Shown: piece after piece, positions 48,510-62,100 of the stretch
Numbering within the stretch: position 1 is the first letter of the stretch
Layout of the letters: each line of letters starts with the position of its first letter
DNA from: Megalopta genalis
Lineage: Eukaryota > Arthropoda > Insecta > Hymenoptera > Halictidae
DNA: 64,000 nucleotides
Direction: 5' to 3'
Assembly: GCF_051020955.1 (NCBI RefSeq)
Contig: NC_135013.1
Location: 29,395,802 to 29,459,801 of the forward strand
Program-made: the position numbers and the translations under genes
Notes under the pieces: generated by a model
What the model was told of the DNA's origin: nothing
Database searches by the model: none
What the model saw: the letters and a program-made list of their open reading frames with translations, nothing else

Positions 48510-49217
48510 TCTCGAGGTCGTTGTCAAAATTTTCAAAACTCACTATTCCCTTCGAAATTGCCGCAACACCACGGACGCCATCCTATCTAATACGCAGGAA
48601 GTATTTAAATATGAGCGCGTCTCTAGTGTCGATATAGCGTACTCAACGTACGCACATGCAATACACGTACTTAATTATTATTGTTTTAATTATTTAATTA
48701 TTTTTTAATATCTAAATAATAAGCGTAAAAGAATAATCTTAATTTGCTAAAGACATTTTTAGTATTTATATACTGCTTTAAATAAAGTCGTTATTACATC
48801 TGATAATATTTCAAATATATATTTATTAATACAAATTTTTCAAAAGGAGTCAGATTACAATTTATTTAAAAAATTTCGAATATAAAATCTTTTGTTCTTT
48901 AATAGAAGAAATGTATAGGAATATATTATTGCTTCTAATCAGTAATAGTTGAAGTTCTATGTATAATTGCAAATGGTACATTATAAGAATTCTTTCATGT
49001 ATATCAACGCTTATTTTTGTATCAATTTTATTTAACAAAATTGGAGAAAAAATACATTTTGTATTAATATATTTAAAAAATGTAGTATTTACAGTAGTTG
49101 ATAATCAACATTCGATTCCATGATACATTAGAATGTGGGTCTCAAATTATATAAAAATTATATAAGATATGAACAATAGTAGTCTTAAAAGAATATATCT
49201 GGTGATTCTTTTTGATA

Positions 49218-52200
49218 CTATGGAAAAATAAATTCATTGGTAACAGTCGCAGCATCCGGGCTGAGACTTGAACTAGCAGAACTTAAAGTCTCTTCTTTGA
49301 TTTTTAAACTGGAAGAATCTTTATTTTTGTCCTTTTCTTTATCCTTTTCTTTGACTTTGTCTTTATCTTTTTCTTTCTTTTCTTTATCCTTGCCATGCTT
49401 ATGATCATGTTTATGCTTGTGTTTATGTTTGTGTTTCTTTTTGTCTTTCTTCTTCTTCTTGTTCTATAAGATATAATTTCAAAATTAAAAATGCACATTA
49501 TATACAAATTGTGTAAGTACGTTACAAATAAAAGATTATTTATGATATAATTTACTTTGTTGGCAGAGTCATTTTTCTGTTTGTGATCATCTACTTCTTT
49601 TTTAAACATTCCCGGTTCAAACCCAACAGGTCCTGGTGTTCCCATAATTCCAGGTAATGATGCAGAATTGTCACTATAATATTCTGATTTAACTTTACCG
49701 TCACTAGTTACGGAACTCGCTCTTTCATCCTATTCAACACAGGAAAGTGCATAATTAAAATGAAGTTTGCGTAAATTTCGTAACTCTTGATTATACGTAT
49801 ATCTTACATTAAGAGTCTGCTTCTGTCGTTTTACTTCAGGACCATATTCCACTGAATTTGAAGGGCCTGGAATATCCCGACAAGGGGAAGGTTTCCTTTT
49901 GCCTGGTGCACTTGTATTATCCACTTCCACTACTGGCGGTTCATGTTTTATGTGCGATATAGTCGGTTTCATCTGAAATTCACATTATCCATATTGTAAC
50001 TATGCATTATATTGCACATATTATTGCTACATTGCTACATACATCTTGTTCAGGACTTTGTGGTCCTACTTTCTTAGGTTTAGTAATAGCAGCAATTTCA
50101 GGAATAGGTAGACATAATGGACGCTTAGAGCCATATAAGGTGTAGTACAAATCAACCAAATCACAACGTATTTTGGGATCATGAGAAAGCATACCACTGA
50201 AAAAATGTATTTTAAGCGGATATCACTAAAACAGTTAGATTACATCTAGAATAAATTTATACGTACTTAATTAAGTTCCAGATACGATCAACTAATTCAG
50301 GACGATCCAAACGGTGCTTATGAGCTCTCTCAAATGGTGGATTTTCCACCATAAGTCTGACTAATCTATGTCGTACACCGGGGTGTGGATCCATTTCTAT
50401 CATGTCTAATAAAAATTCTAGATCTTCCCACTTCCCATCTACTTTCGTAAAATCAACTAAGGCTTCCAATGCTGCAATTCTAACATCTAAATGAATAAAA
50501 GAAAGTAATATATGAATGTAATACTTGGTAGTATTTATTGATACATATAATATTTAATACTTTATGTACCTATAAATTGTCCATATGCAGCATATGCTCT
50601 GAAAAGATTGGGATTACTCGGGAGATGTCCGAATTTTTGTAATATTCGTATAACCTTCAGGCAAGCAACACTGACAGTATATTTGTAACACGGTAATAAT
50701 TTCTCCAAATTTAAATTTCTGGTGACTTCTTCTAGTATAGCTTTAGTATCAACTGATAGAGACTCAGCAGTAATAGCTGTCCTAAAAGAAAACACGTTGT
50801 GCATGAAATTAGATAATTAAATAATAATATTCCTATGTTAGTTTATTCATCATACCCTTGTTGTATACTAATTACTGGAGTGACTGTAGCTCCAAGGGCT
50901 TCGATTAAACCTGCTCTATAGTAATTATCTGAATATCTATTTTTACTATTATCATTATATTTAAACAAATCCATTAAGAAAGCTAAAACTTCCGGTGGGC
51001 ATATACCATGAGCATTACGCAATCCTGCCATTGCTACAGGTATAGTCTAAAATTGTAATGAGGATATTATACAAAAATCACAAGAAAATAATTCATTGAT
51101 GTTAGAAAATGTTATTCTAACCTTTTGAAGAAAATAATGCTGAAAATTTTGAAAGTTATTTTGTTTGATTATGCGCCTACACGACGCTGATCCAAATAAT
51201 TTTCTAAAAATAGTTAACATTGCTGGTGGACCTGCCCATGTTGCAACCATTGCATTTGCTACCTACACGAATATGTACATTTGTTGTAAGAATCGTGTTA
51301 TCAATTATGTAATAAATTGATTTGAAATGTAAACAACCTTTGTTAAACAATGTGCAGCTCGTAGTCTAACTTTATAATAACAATGTTCATTTTCTATAGT
51401 GTCGTTTAACGCTAATCGTGTAGGAGGAGTTGCATGATTTTGCAGTGCTTCGATAGCTTCCAATTGTGCAGTAACATCTCTTTCATGTCTTAACTGATAT
51501 TGCCATTGATAATCAGGTTGTTCAATTTGAGCAGAACGCATAAGCGTCATCTCGGGGTCTAATCTTATCCATAACACAGGAGAGTCACTATAAAAAAAAA
51601 AAATGTTATCGTAATAGCCTTAATCAAATAATTTTCAGTACTATACAATAAAATTTACTCCATAGCAGAAAGATCCATATCCACTTCTTCTCCAGTACAT
51701 AATGGAATCTTCTTTTTCTTATTTCTACGACTTTTACTATGACATGTTATATCTGCCTTTGCAACTGTCCCTTCAATTTGTAAAGTGTGCTTGAAAGTAC
51801 CATCTAACTCTTGAATGTTAACTAGAAGTGGTCCTACATATTTTCTTATCCCTCTTTGATTTGTAGTATCTTGTCGAATTTCTAATTCCACTGTGTTCCT
51901 ACAAATTTTATATTAACAAGTACTGAAGAACCAGGTATTATGTGTAATATTGAGTATTTTTTATATTACCTTTTTCTATTAAACACAAAACTTAAACTAA
52001 ATTTCGCATGTCCACCAGTCCTGACCCACTGATCTATAAATACTGCCATATCCTTACCCGTTACAGTAAAGATTGCTTTAGTAAAAACATTTGTACTAAT
52101 TAGCATATGCGACCAAAGTCCAGAATCAATTTTTTGTTGTGCTGCATTAGCAGCAAGAGACAATTGTTTATTGAAAACCTAAAAAGTATTAAAATGAATT

Positions 52201-54359
52201 TCAACATTTTTAAAAACGTAAATGGATAATTATAATAAATATAAAAGGTACCTGCAGCAGCAATTCTTGACCAATTCGATGTTCTAACATTCTAATTACT
52301 AAATGTGCTTTTTTACGTAGCACTTCTATATACTTTGGGGACATTGTATGCAAATTTCTTATTGGAAAATAAAAGCCGGGATCTGGAGCTCTTGGCGTAG
52401 GTGCTGGTGTATTAGCTGCAATGGGTAATGGTGCTGGTGGCTGGGACGGATCTAATATTATACCACCAAACTGTTCTTCATATTTTACAACTTCTTGCAA
52501 TTCCTACAACCCAAAATAACGTTAGACAAAAATATTTTATTTTAATAGATGTAACTGAGAAAAGATATTTACCGACTGAACCCATTCTCGATATTCATTA
52601 TTTCCAAAACATTTTTTTGCATATAAACCAGTTAAATATGTCGATATACCTTTAGGTAACCATGTATCCGACCAATTCTGCATAGATATAAAACAACCAA
52701 AAAATTGTTCAGCAACAGCTTGGGCCATAGCTTTTTTTGTAATATAAACTTGATCAATTATTGCAGTAGAGTGCAACAAATTTGTGCTACAAATGAATCG
52801 TAATTTTATTATTAATTTACATTAAAACATTAATCATGATATCATTTATTAATTTTACTAACTTTAGAATACTCATAGTGGCATATGCATTGATATCTTC
52901 ATCCAATTCATCTACAAACACTTGTTTGTAACAAGAATAAGGATACCTATTTGATAAAGTTTCTTCATAAAATTCAAATGCTTCGTGCATATATTTTGCA
53001 GACACTTTTAATGATGGCAATAATTGTGGTAAACAAAAATGTGTCACTTCATGCATGTATGGATCCACAAATATTTCAAATGGTCTAAAATATAAAATAA
53101 TAATAGTTATTGTATTTTCTATAGATTTCAATATAATTTTACATTCATTTTAATTATTTCTTTAATTCACGAACTTACCCAACTGCAAGTGCAATATTTG
53201 GGGAACATGCTGGCGTGTTAAGAACATAATGAAATGTTTTTCTTCTCATATCTGGAGTATATACAACTTCTACAAGATCGCCACAAGATATAGCTATCAT
53301 AGAATCATCAACAGTAAATTCCAATTTCCAAGTACATGGTTCAGCGAAACTATCAACACAAGGAAACCACAATCTTGAAGAGTTCTCATAACTATATGTA
53401 TACATATGTGCACCCCTCTATAAGGAATATGTCCATTAAAATATATGAAATCAGATTTCAAATCTAGTGTAATGTATATGTTTTACTTCTGCCAAAGTCC
53501 CATCACAATTTGGAACAACAAAATGTACTCCTCCCTGAGGTTGCTCTAAAGAAAATTCAATACTAATTCTTAAACTTCTTCCTTCAGCAACTAAATGTGC
53601 TGCATCAGGTGGAATTTGGACAACTAACTCTCCTGCATTATTATCTGGGTCTACTCTTTGTGCTGCTGCTAAATGCATATTTGAAAAAAACTCCAATGAT
53701 CGTCTATAAAAATAATGTAAATATGTTATAATAAATACTTATAATAGAGATTCAGTATATATATTTGTTATGTAAGTATTTACTGTTTGCCATCTCCTTG
53801 ACAAATATCCAGGAATGGATCAAAATATTGAAATGGTGCTTCATATGTGTCATTTAAACATACTCTATAAATTCTACATTGTTTTGCATTTAATTTTATA
53901 AGTCTTAATGTATCTCGAAGCGGAACAATTGTCAGCTCAACAAAGCCCTGTAAATAAAAGATATATTTTTAATATAGTGGAAAAAAGAAATTTTCTTGAA
54001 AATAAACATGATACTCACAATGATACTTTTCCTTTGAAAGCTTATGCCTGTAAGACTCAATATTTGGTGAGCTGTAAAATAAAAAAAAACTCAATAACCA
54101 CTAGTATTTTGTTAGATTAGATATATAAAATGTTAAGAATAACACATATTATATTTTGTAAACATAACCTAAACATATAAACAAAATTAGATTATAGAAC
54201 ATACAAACATTTTTAATATTCAATACAAATACAACTATATCGAATTTTATTTGTATAAACGTCAAAATGAATAAAAAATCATTGTTTATAACAAAAATTT
54301 CTTGAAGATACTTATAATTTATATGGTCGGCTATTATCAGCCGTTCTTTCTTTCTTCAT
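49218..54359 (-). CDS. TAF2: TFIID subunit TAF2 (TBP-associated factor 2)
   Basis: Nineteen minus-strand exons: 54316-54359, 54019-54073, 53784-53947, 53487-53703, 53179-53417, 52863-53084, 52573-52786, 52252-52503, 51970-52178, 51659-51898, 51338-51587, 51122-51262, 50856-51046, 50570-50781, 50267-50486, 50043-50196, 49808-49972, 49556-49729, 49218-49463. They sum to 3609 nt, or 1202 residues, as expected (about 1200). The first half is an M1-aminopeptidase-like fold without a catalytic zinc site (HFCLPQLLPSLK, FEFYEETLSNRYPYSCYKQV, AEQFFGCFIS). Next come the TAF2-specific CHSKSRRNKKKKIPL with EEVDMDLSAM, then HEAT-like helices (YNDNSKNRYSDNYYRAGLIE). The end is a His/Lys tail (KHKHKHKHKHDHKHGKDKEK). 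TAF2 recognises initiator DNA within TFIID in the nucleus. Intron 1 must be read as AT-AC to keep frame (see findings). It is divergent from the gene at 54983. Confidence 0.94.
54074..54315 (-). other. Putative AT-AC intron (TAF2 intron 1)
   Basis: On the minus strand the intron starts ATAAGTATCTTC and ends GTTTTTTTTTATTTTAC. Joining AAATT to AGCTCACC gives Tyr-Lys-Leu-Ala-His-Gln, the expected TAF2 N-terminal motif. The only nearby GT (two bases after an in-frame TAA) would put a stop codon in exon 1. The 3' end has a pyrimidine tract and no close U12 branch sequence, so it fits the rare U2-dependent AT-AC class. Confidence 0.75.
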
Positions 54360-54982
54360 GATTCCATTTATGTGATTTCATCAAGTTAAATAGATTATTT
54401 GTGTATCTTGTCAAAATTCGTTCCATATATAAATATTTTTAACATAATCCACATTTAGGAATCAGACTTCTTGCACAATGAAAGCAAATGACATCCACTC
54501 AATCATTGGTTATGTTATGTACATAATGTATATTGTATGTAATACGTAGTAGTTCAGGACTTGCAGGAAGAGTGCGTTGTTGGTCGTTATTCTTGAAGGT
54601 GTACAGTACGATTCGGTGAAGTGAGGTGAAATTATTGAAACACATAAATAATCGTCAAATATGATAAAACATTAGTTTATTTACATATAATAGTTTCCCA
54701 CAAAAATGTCACATTTAATTTTCTGTGCTGTATCATACATTTACAGTAAATATTGAACTTATGTTATAGTTAATGAAATTACGAACAAGTGAACAGTGTG
54801 AACTATTTCAACAGTCACAACATCCACATAGGATCGTGGATGTAAACTATAAAAATCATCAGCTGCTCGAACTTATTAAATAGTACTACTTGCTATATGT
54901 TGTTATAATAGTTGCCACACTATTATTTAATGAACATTATTTTCAAGAAATTCACTATTATATAAATATTTCAATTTTACAA
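54360..54982. promoter_or_regulatory. Shared upstream region, TAF2 and the 187-residue protein gene
   Basis: 623 bp between divergent start codons. It holds no coding sequence that I can see and must contain both promoters. No TATA or initiator element can be assigned with confidence. Confidence 0.4.
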
Positions 54983-55842
54983 ATGGATAAAATGCAATCG
55001 AATACAATGTAAGTTACATCGAAATAGTGTCTTAATCTATTTCAAATTTATAATTTTAATAAAATATGATTGTGACAATATATAATTATGATTCAGACGT
55101 GTTGGAATATAAATTAAAAATTCTAAAATTATTAATTCAGTAGTGTTTAATTATCTGTTTCTGCCAATCATGTAACTCTCGAAAGATTAGTTTATTTTTA
55201 ATCCAAATTATTTTTTGCAGACAAGAAAAATGTGATGTAACTGATGAGAGTTTACCTGCAGTAACTGCTAGTTTAGAATTACTTACAGTAGACACAAATT
55301 TGCCATATCCAGAACGAAAAAGGGCAGTCAGGAGGAAAACGTTTTGCATCGACCACAATGAAAGTCTTAATAGAAGGTACATTGTTATTTATTATAATAT
55401 ATCTGAAGCCTTAAGCACATAAATGAGCCTATTACACAAAATATTTATGTATATCATTAGATGCAGTTTAAGACCAAGAAAAAGAAGTACAGAGATGGAA
55501 AAAAACGATAAACAAAACAAAACACAAGAAGTAGATGTTAAAAATTATTATTTAAATAAAAATTTAAAACGAAAATTAAATTCTCTGGAAACAATTTATG
55601 AAGAAAGAGATAGTTCAAGCGAAAATAATACGTTTATGAGTGTAAAAAGATATAAGCGAATGATACAATTTCAAAATAAACCTACAGATTGCAAATTAAA
55701 GAAAAGAAGAGCAAAAATTAAGAAAGTATTTGGATTGAATGTTGGTTTTAAGCGAAGATGTGCATCCATGCAAATGTTGCTGGATAAACTTAATGGTATT
55801 AGAGCAGAATCCCCAACAAAGATTGATAATGAGACAAAATGA
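54983..55842 (+). CDS. Unrecognised basic, probably nuclear protein
   Basis: Three exons join in frame: 54983-55008, 55221-55376 and 55461-55842. They give 564 nt, or 187 residues. I do not recognise the family with certainty. Visible features are a basic cluster LPYPERKRAVRRKTFCIDHN followed by RCSLRPRKR; a second conserved-looking block LNSLETIYEERDSS then FMSVKRYKRMIQF; and a lysine/arginine-rich KLKKRRAKIKKVFGL near the C-terminus. No signal peptide or membrane helix is present, and several stretches would serve as nuclear localisation signals. The LETIYEE / RYKRMIQF pattern faintly recalls the Tantalus-like domain of insect tantalus and PRR14, but that is a guess. The strongest support for a real gene is the clean splicing and its own promoter opposite TAF2. 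It converges on neuferricin. Confidence 0.7.
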
Positions 55843-56677
55843 TCATTGATACAAAAGTATTAAAATGTACAATGCAGAGTAAGTTCTAACAAAAAATATT
55901 TATTGAAATGACTTTCTTTTGTAATGCAACTTTGTGGTTCCCGTTTTTGCTCAATTTATAAAATTTTTGTATAATTACATCAATGTGTATGCATTAAAAG
56001 TGCATGCAAGAGTACTTACGGTGATACCAATAGAAAGAATCAATTTCCACATCGCATTTTTTTGGTATTTGAAGATGTAATATCATTTGTGCTATATGCG
56101 TTTACTTTGTAAGCATAGTAATACTTATACAAATATAATACTATATTTTTTTTACGTATCAAATTATAACGATTCAGGTATGTTTTATATATTTGAATTT
56201 GCTCTATTCATTTATCTACGAATTTACTTAATTGTACTTCCTTTAATGCATTTATATTATCCTGTATTTAAATAATAACATAAAGTTCATATTCTGTAAA
56301 TTGGTTTTGTGTTACACTTTTCTAATAACATACAAACATGCATCTTCTCAAATACATTTTAGATAACAATAAAGAGAATATTCAACAAACATGTAAAATT
56401 AGATAAACTAAATAAGACTGATGAAATAAATAAATGCTCTAAGTAGTCATTTAATATTTTACATCTACTGGAAATGGAAACAATGACAATTTGGATGTAT
56501 TTCCTATAAATATACTATATTTTGTATCGTGAATGATGTACAATTGTATTTATAGTATCAAAATATATACTTTCATGAAGGCATAATATAAAATATAATA
56601 AAATCAAGTACATATTTACATGGAATGGAATAATGAAATATTGAAATAATACTAATTGCAATAATACTATTTTTTTG
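55843..56677. other. 3' regions of two convergent genes
   Basis: About 830 bp of AT-rich DNA between stop codons of the 187-residue protein gene (+) and neuferricin (-). No coding sequence is recognisable. Confidence 0.5.
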
Positions 56678-57733
56678 TTATGTGTTACCTATCCTTACAT
56701 TGCATTTTATTGAAAGTTCATTGCAACCAACATATTCTCTGAGCATACCCTTGGTTTCCTCATACTCTTTACTATCAAGATTAACACATGCACACCTAGA
56801 TTGTTGTGAATTAGGAGATTCAAATAACATTCTTGGTACACCAACCCAATCTCTTGCTATTCCCCCACTAAAAGAAGCAGTTTAAACAATCTTTATGAAA
56901 TAAAATATTTTTACAAAAAATATTTACCTCTTCTTAGAACACCAAACTATAGTTCCAGAATTTGGATTCCATTCTATGTTACATGGAGGAAACATTCTTT
57001 TCCTATGCTCCTCTTGGAATTCGACTTCCTTAGCCTGTTTTAACATTCTTTTTATATTATGTGATTCTTCAGTTGGGCTACCATCCTCATGGTAGTGTCT
57101 GCCACTTAGTTTGCCTATACCGAAGGAAACACATTTTTCAGAAATATTTCTATAAATCCTATTATATATTTATTTCAGGTATGTAAGCTGATGACAGCAA
57201 ACCTTTGTAAATATAGTTGTTTTTATAAAAGTTTACCCAATCATTTAATGCTTTGATTTGTTGCAAAGATAATGAAGACACATCATCTGTTAAGCCTTTG
57301 TCATTAAATTCTCCTGTGATAAAAGCTAATGATGCATCTCGACCTACAAATGCATGTATTAAATATACATGACACAAAGTCTACAAAGTGTAATCTTATC
57401 ACAATTTATACCAGTGAAGACGTGATAACTTGCTCCAGGTCCATAATGTTTTGCACCTTTAGTAACATCAAAAACTTGACCTAATATTGAAATATATAAA
57501 CCATCTTCCAAGTTTATATATTTTTTTAGTTCATTTTGTGTAAATACTTTGTGGCCCACATTAGTTTCTGAAATTGTATTCGGGTTTCTATCCAAACTGG
57601 AATAAATATTACCAATAATATTTATTCCTTTCTGCATAAAATCATCAAATTTGATTTTGTTCAGGTAATCATGCGAGTATAGAAAATATGTAGATACGAA
57701 TAATGGAAATAACCAAAGATACTTGGAGAACAT
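56678..57733 (-). CDS. CYB5D2: Neuferricin (cytochrome b5 domain-containing 2)
   Basis: Four minus-strand exons: 57412-57733, 57203-57343, 56928-57114 and 56678-56867. They give 840 nt, or 279 residues. Residues 1-22 (MFSKYLWLFPLFVSTYFLYS) form a signal peptide or anchor. Residues 65-165 form a MAPR-type cytochrome b5-like haem-binding domain: FTQNELKKYI, LYISILGQVFDVTKGAKHYG, PGASYHVFTGRDASLAFITG and LNDWVNFYKNNY. The C-terminal part is specific to neuferricin, with FPPCNIEW, WCSKKRGGIARDWVGVPR and CACV. Family members are secreted or endomembrane haem proteins linked to neural differentiation and cell survival in vertebrates. The start at 57733 was preferred to 57769 because the upstream extension interrupts the signal peptide. 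It is divergent from the GGNBP2-like gene. Confidence 0.93.
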
Positions 57734-59119
57734 AATTTTGTTAATAAAATTTCTACATTCACAACACAAACACTTCTATATTTTTTAAATATAGAAATCA
57801 ATAATTGTGAAAAGCAGGAATACAATTAATGCAATTGTTTAAATGTTTTGAACAAAAAATTATCGAAACATACATAATTCCTCTGAGAATGCTCTGTGTA
57901 CGTCTGCGTACGTTAGTACGTCACAGCACGCCACATTACATACATCGGTATGTAATACATATTATAGATACACCGTGTATATAATGAATCCTGCCCCAAA
58001 ACGGAACGCAAAAGGCGGTTTATATAAATTCTTGTTAAGGAATAGATCATTTTTCACTCTATAATATAATATTACCTAAAATTCTAGTGACTAAAAATCA
58101 GTACATATATGCATATAAAAATGCACACACATGTATGTGTATGTTTATTTAATCACTTAATTATTTAAATACACAGTCAATGAAAGATTTATATTTACGA
58201 AGAACAATTGTAATACAACTATCGTTTTCAACAATTCTTGAATAACATGTGAAGAAGGTTCAAAATATACTATTCATAATTTGAATGTTAGGTATTTAAT
58301 TTCAAAATTGCAACTTATATTGTAGATGACGAACAAATATTTAAGACGTGTTGAATTTAATAATCGTGTAATTTAAAAAATGTTAATAATAAATTACAAA
58401 CAGTGATGTTTAAAAAATAATTTTAAAGGGAAAATAATTACGAATAACAATTACTTCAAGCAAAAGATTTGAATGTATGAATTTGACCGCCTACCGAACC
58501 TATTACGCTACCTCCTTTGCCAAGTTGGCATATGTATTTTATCTTCTCTTTTGCTTCGAGTAGTCGATGCGTGCCTTCATTGAATCCTTAACAATAAATA
58601 TCATTCTAATATAAATGCGCATTGACATGCGCTAAGGCACGCATCTCCTTATTTTCGTTCTATGTTTACTAAAAAAAATTGGTCAAATTCTGCGGTTCTA
58701 CTACTATAACTTTTCGTTAGCGAGTGACTCAAACTTCGTCTAACGAAATAATACATTTAATCGAAATATCGTCTTTATCACGTATAAAACTATTTTTTAT
58801 CAGATACGATAGGCAAGTAGTTCTATGGGACTTTGCACCAAAAGCGGCTGTAAAGAAAAGAGATTAGGAACAGGTATGTATGTATGTACAGTGCAATTAG
58901 AATAAGGATAGCGCTAGGAGAGGGAAGCGGGACAATGCACGCAGGGCGGAAGTGAGAAACCACTCGTTGCAAATGGCAGACGTATGATACCGTCTAACTT
59001 ATTTTTCTGGTGCATCCGTGGCAGTGGATTACGATTTTAGATGTTTGTACATTGTGTCGTTTGGCAAGATTGAACACTATTGCGCGTAGAAACATTGGTA
59101 ATCAAGAAATTCAACAGCG
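57734..59119. promoter_or_regulatory. Upstream region shared by neuferricin and GGNBP2-like genes
   Basis: 1.39 kb between divergent start codons, AT-rich with no recognisable coding sequence. Locally higher GC near 58.9-59.1 kb, just before the GGNBP2 start, probably marks its promoter and 5' untranslated region. Confidence 0.4.
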
Positions 59120-62100
59120 ATGGCGAAGCTGGTGAACGTTTGGCGGGACGATGACCCGGTCGATTTGACGCGAAGACAAATGCCGTTGATTGTTGATGAG
59201 AATCTCACGGTGAGCATAATTTTCATTCGTCAACATTCTTAAATTCATTGATTAGTCTATTCAAAATTAACGGCTTAATAGGACTTACGTAATAGCATTC
59301 TATGATATTTCTGACTTAACCTAAACGTGACTATGATTGCATGCCTATGGCATAACTAATTAGGAGTACATACTGTGTTTAATATCAGTACATATTCCGC
59401 TTAACAATCGTTGATTGTTGGCAGTCGAACGTGATTCATGTTTCTACGAATCGATAGTAACTTTTCAAGTTCCGTTCATTCTATTATTATGATTTTAAAC
59501 TTGCTTGTTTTCTTGTAAAAATAAAAAATGTCAAACGGATTTGTTATTTTAATGGATTGATTAGATATGTACTATGCAACAGATGAAATGAAAACTTGAG
59601 TTATAAAATTATCAACATCTGTGATGTAGAAATTTTTTGTATCGGTATAAAATGTGATACGCACGATAAATAAAATTGTATAATTTTCATAAAAATCAGT
59701 TCAATATTTTTTATATTTGATATCTAATTATTTTTCGTTTTCTTTGAAATAAGATTCAGCTTCTGAAAAAACTATCTATTTTAATTTTATTTAAATAAAA
59801 AACGAAAAGTGAATTTATAATTTGATATTATAGAAATAATTTTGATTTGTTCTATAGATGATTATGGATATAAATGGTTTGGGAGCAATCTGTGATAATC
59901 CATTAGTCCGTGGTAAACAGCTTGATGAATTTACTAAAAAATTGGACATGCTTACAAAAGAAGAAATCAAAGCATCATTTAAAGTAACATGCAAAGATAT
60001 GCTCGCAATTTTGGGTCAAGCTGTGCCATGTATCGGTTGTAGGAGAAGGTATATAAAAGAAAATATGTGATATGATATATGCATATAACAATGTTGCTCG
60101 TACCATGCATTCAACATGTTATATTTTATGTATTTAGTGTTGAAAGATTGTTCTATGACCTTATGAAATCGGGGCATCCAGCGTTAGATCCTTTGGTAAT
60201 TACACCTGAAGGTCTATTATCAATAAAAGATGATGTTTTGGGATCACCACAATTATTATGTACAATGTTGCAAGGACATAGGTAATTTAATTAATGTTGT
60301 AATATATTTATCATAATTATATAAAATGTATAAAAATTTGGTTATTGTACAGCACAAGATTAAATAGTTTAGTTGAAAGACAACCTAGAAGTAAAAAATC
60401 ACGAAGATGTGTACTTCATTCATTGGAAATTCAACGTATGAGACCTCTCCCAAGTGCGTGGAGAGAAGTGTGGGATTGTATGGAACTTCCATGTCGACAA
60501 GAACTTGCTCTGATAGAAACTGATACTCTTGATGCCACGTTAGATACATATTTACGTAAACATCGGTAGGATCATAAATATTATATTTTAAATATTCGTA
60601 ATTCAAATTTTTTATCATTATGTTTTTATAGATTTTGTGGAGAATGTCGAACAAAGGTGTTACTAGCATCTTCTTTGTTGACAACAGAACCTGAACCAAC
60701 AAAAGAAACAGGTTATGTTGCTGCCCTATACTCTGGAATTAAACGTTGCATACGAGATAGACATGTACATTTACCTACTAGTACAGATTATATTAATACT
60801 TTAATTGGGCGGGCTCAACCAGAACTTATGGGAAGGTACATAATTAAGAAAGTTTTTTATTAAGAAGTTTGGTTTAGTATTTAGTCACTTTAGAACTTTT
60901 ATAATTATAGGGAACGACATGCTAAAACATTAGAAATTGCTCAGGAAGAAGTACTTACATGTTTAGGGATATGTATTGCTGAACGGTTGCATAGAGTTCA
61001 TCGACGTTTACGGGAAGAAGAAACTGTGTGCAAAGTGTTAGCTGCTGTTGCAGTGGATGCATTATCCAGAAACTTTCAAGTACAAAATTGTGATGCTAAT
61101 ACTTGGTGTGCGTTAACAAATGCATTTGTACATGGTTAAATGATTCTTTATAGATGGCTGTAGAAGTTAAACAAGGTGTTTCTCAATTAGAACTTCTTTA
61201 TGAGGAACTAACGAGAGAAGAAATAGCAAAAAAGCAACGTCGAGAAAAGTTGCGTTTAAAACGCAAAAAGAAGAAAGAACGTCGTTACGAAACAGAAGAA
61301 AAGGAAAATACATGCGAGGTAAATCATAACTTAGCATTTCAAGTAGCACCTAAGCTATAAAATGTGTTTAGTCATTCATTTAATTTTATATGTACAGTGT
61401 TTAAGTAAAAGGCAAAGTGGTAACAGTGAAGTACAGTGTGTTTGTGCAGATTCAAAACTTACAACACAGAATATAGATCGACATAAGGTAGAATATTAAT
61501 GTTGCTCAATTGTGTACACGTTTACAAACATATATTATGAATATGTATCTATTTTTAGTTACAAATATTAGATCCTAAAAATGAGGGACCACCTACGTGT
61601 AAATGTCCAGACTGCATAAAAAAGTCAAAATCTAGTATATCACAATCACAAAGTCAGACTCAGTTAGCATTCCCCAAAAGATCGTCAAATTTAGAAAAAA
61701 ATAGTGTTAAGAAAGATTCTTCTGAATTAAAATCGAAATTTACCACAAATCAAATAAAAAAGCATAACACTCCCATTAAAAATCTTTCTGAAGAAGAATT
61801 ATTTGAAGCTTGCGAGTCATGTAAGGTAATGATATAATATATCAATACATATTACGTGCATATTTTAACGTGATTTGTAAGATTTATATGTCGTTCAATG
61901 TGTAGGATTGTGCGGAGAAAATTGAAGATGATGACTGGCACAGCCTGGAGGATTGTAAAAATCCAATGACTAAAGACATAGTACACGCGTGGATAGGAAA
62001 ACCAAGCAAAAGATATATGTGGATAGAAATGAAGAAACGTTTCGAATTATCGATGTCAGAAAGAAAAAGTCGTTCTTCAAGTGAACAATCATCACAGGAT

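Noticed and set aside
54310..54359. GT-AG splicing of TAF2 exon 1
   Set aside because: The only GT follows an in-frame TAA, and the resulting frame does not match exon 2.
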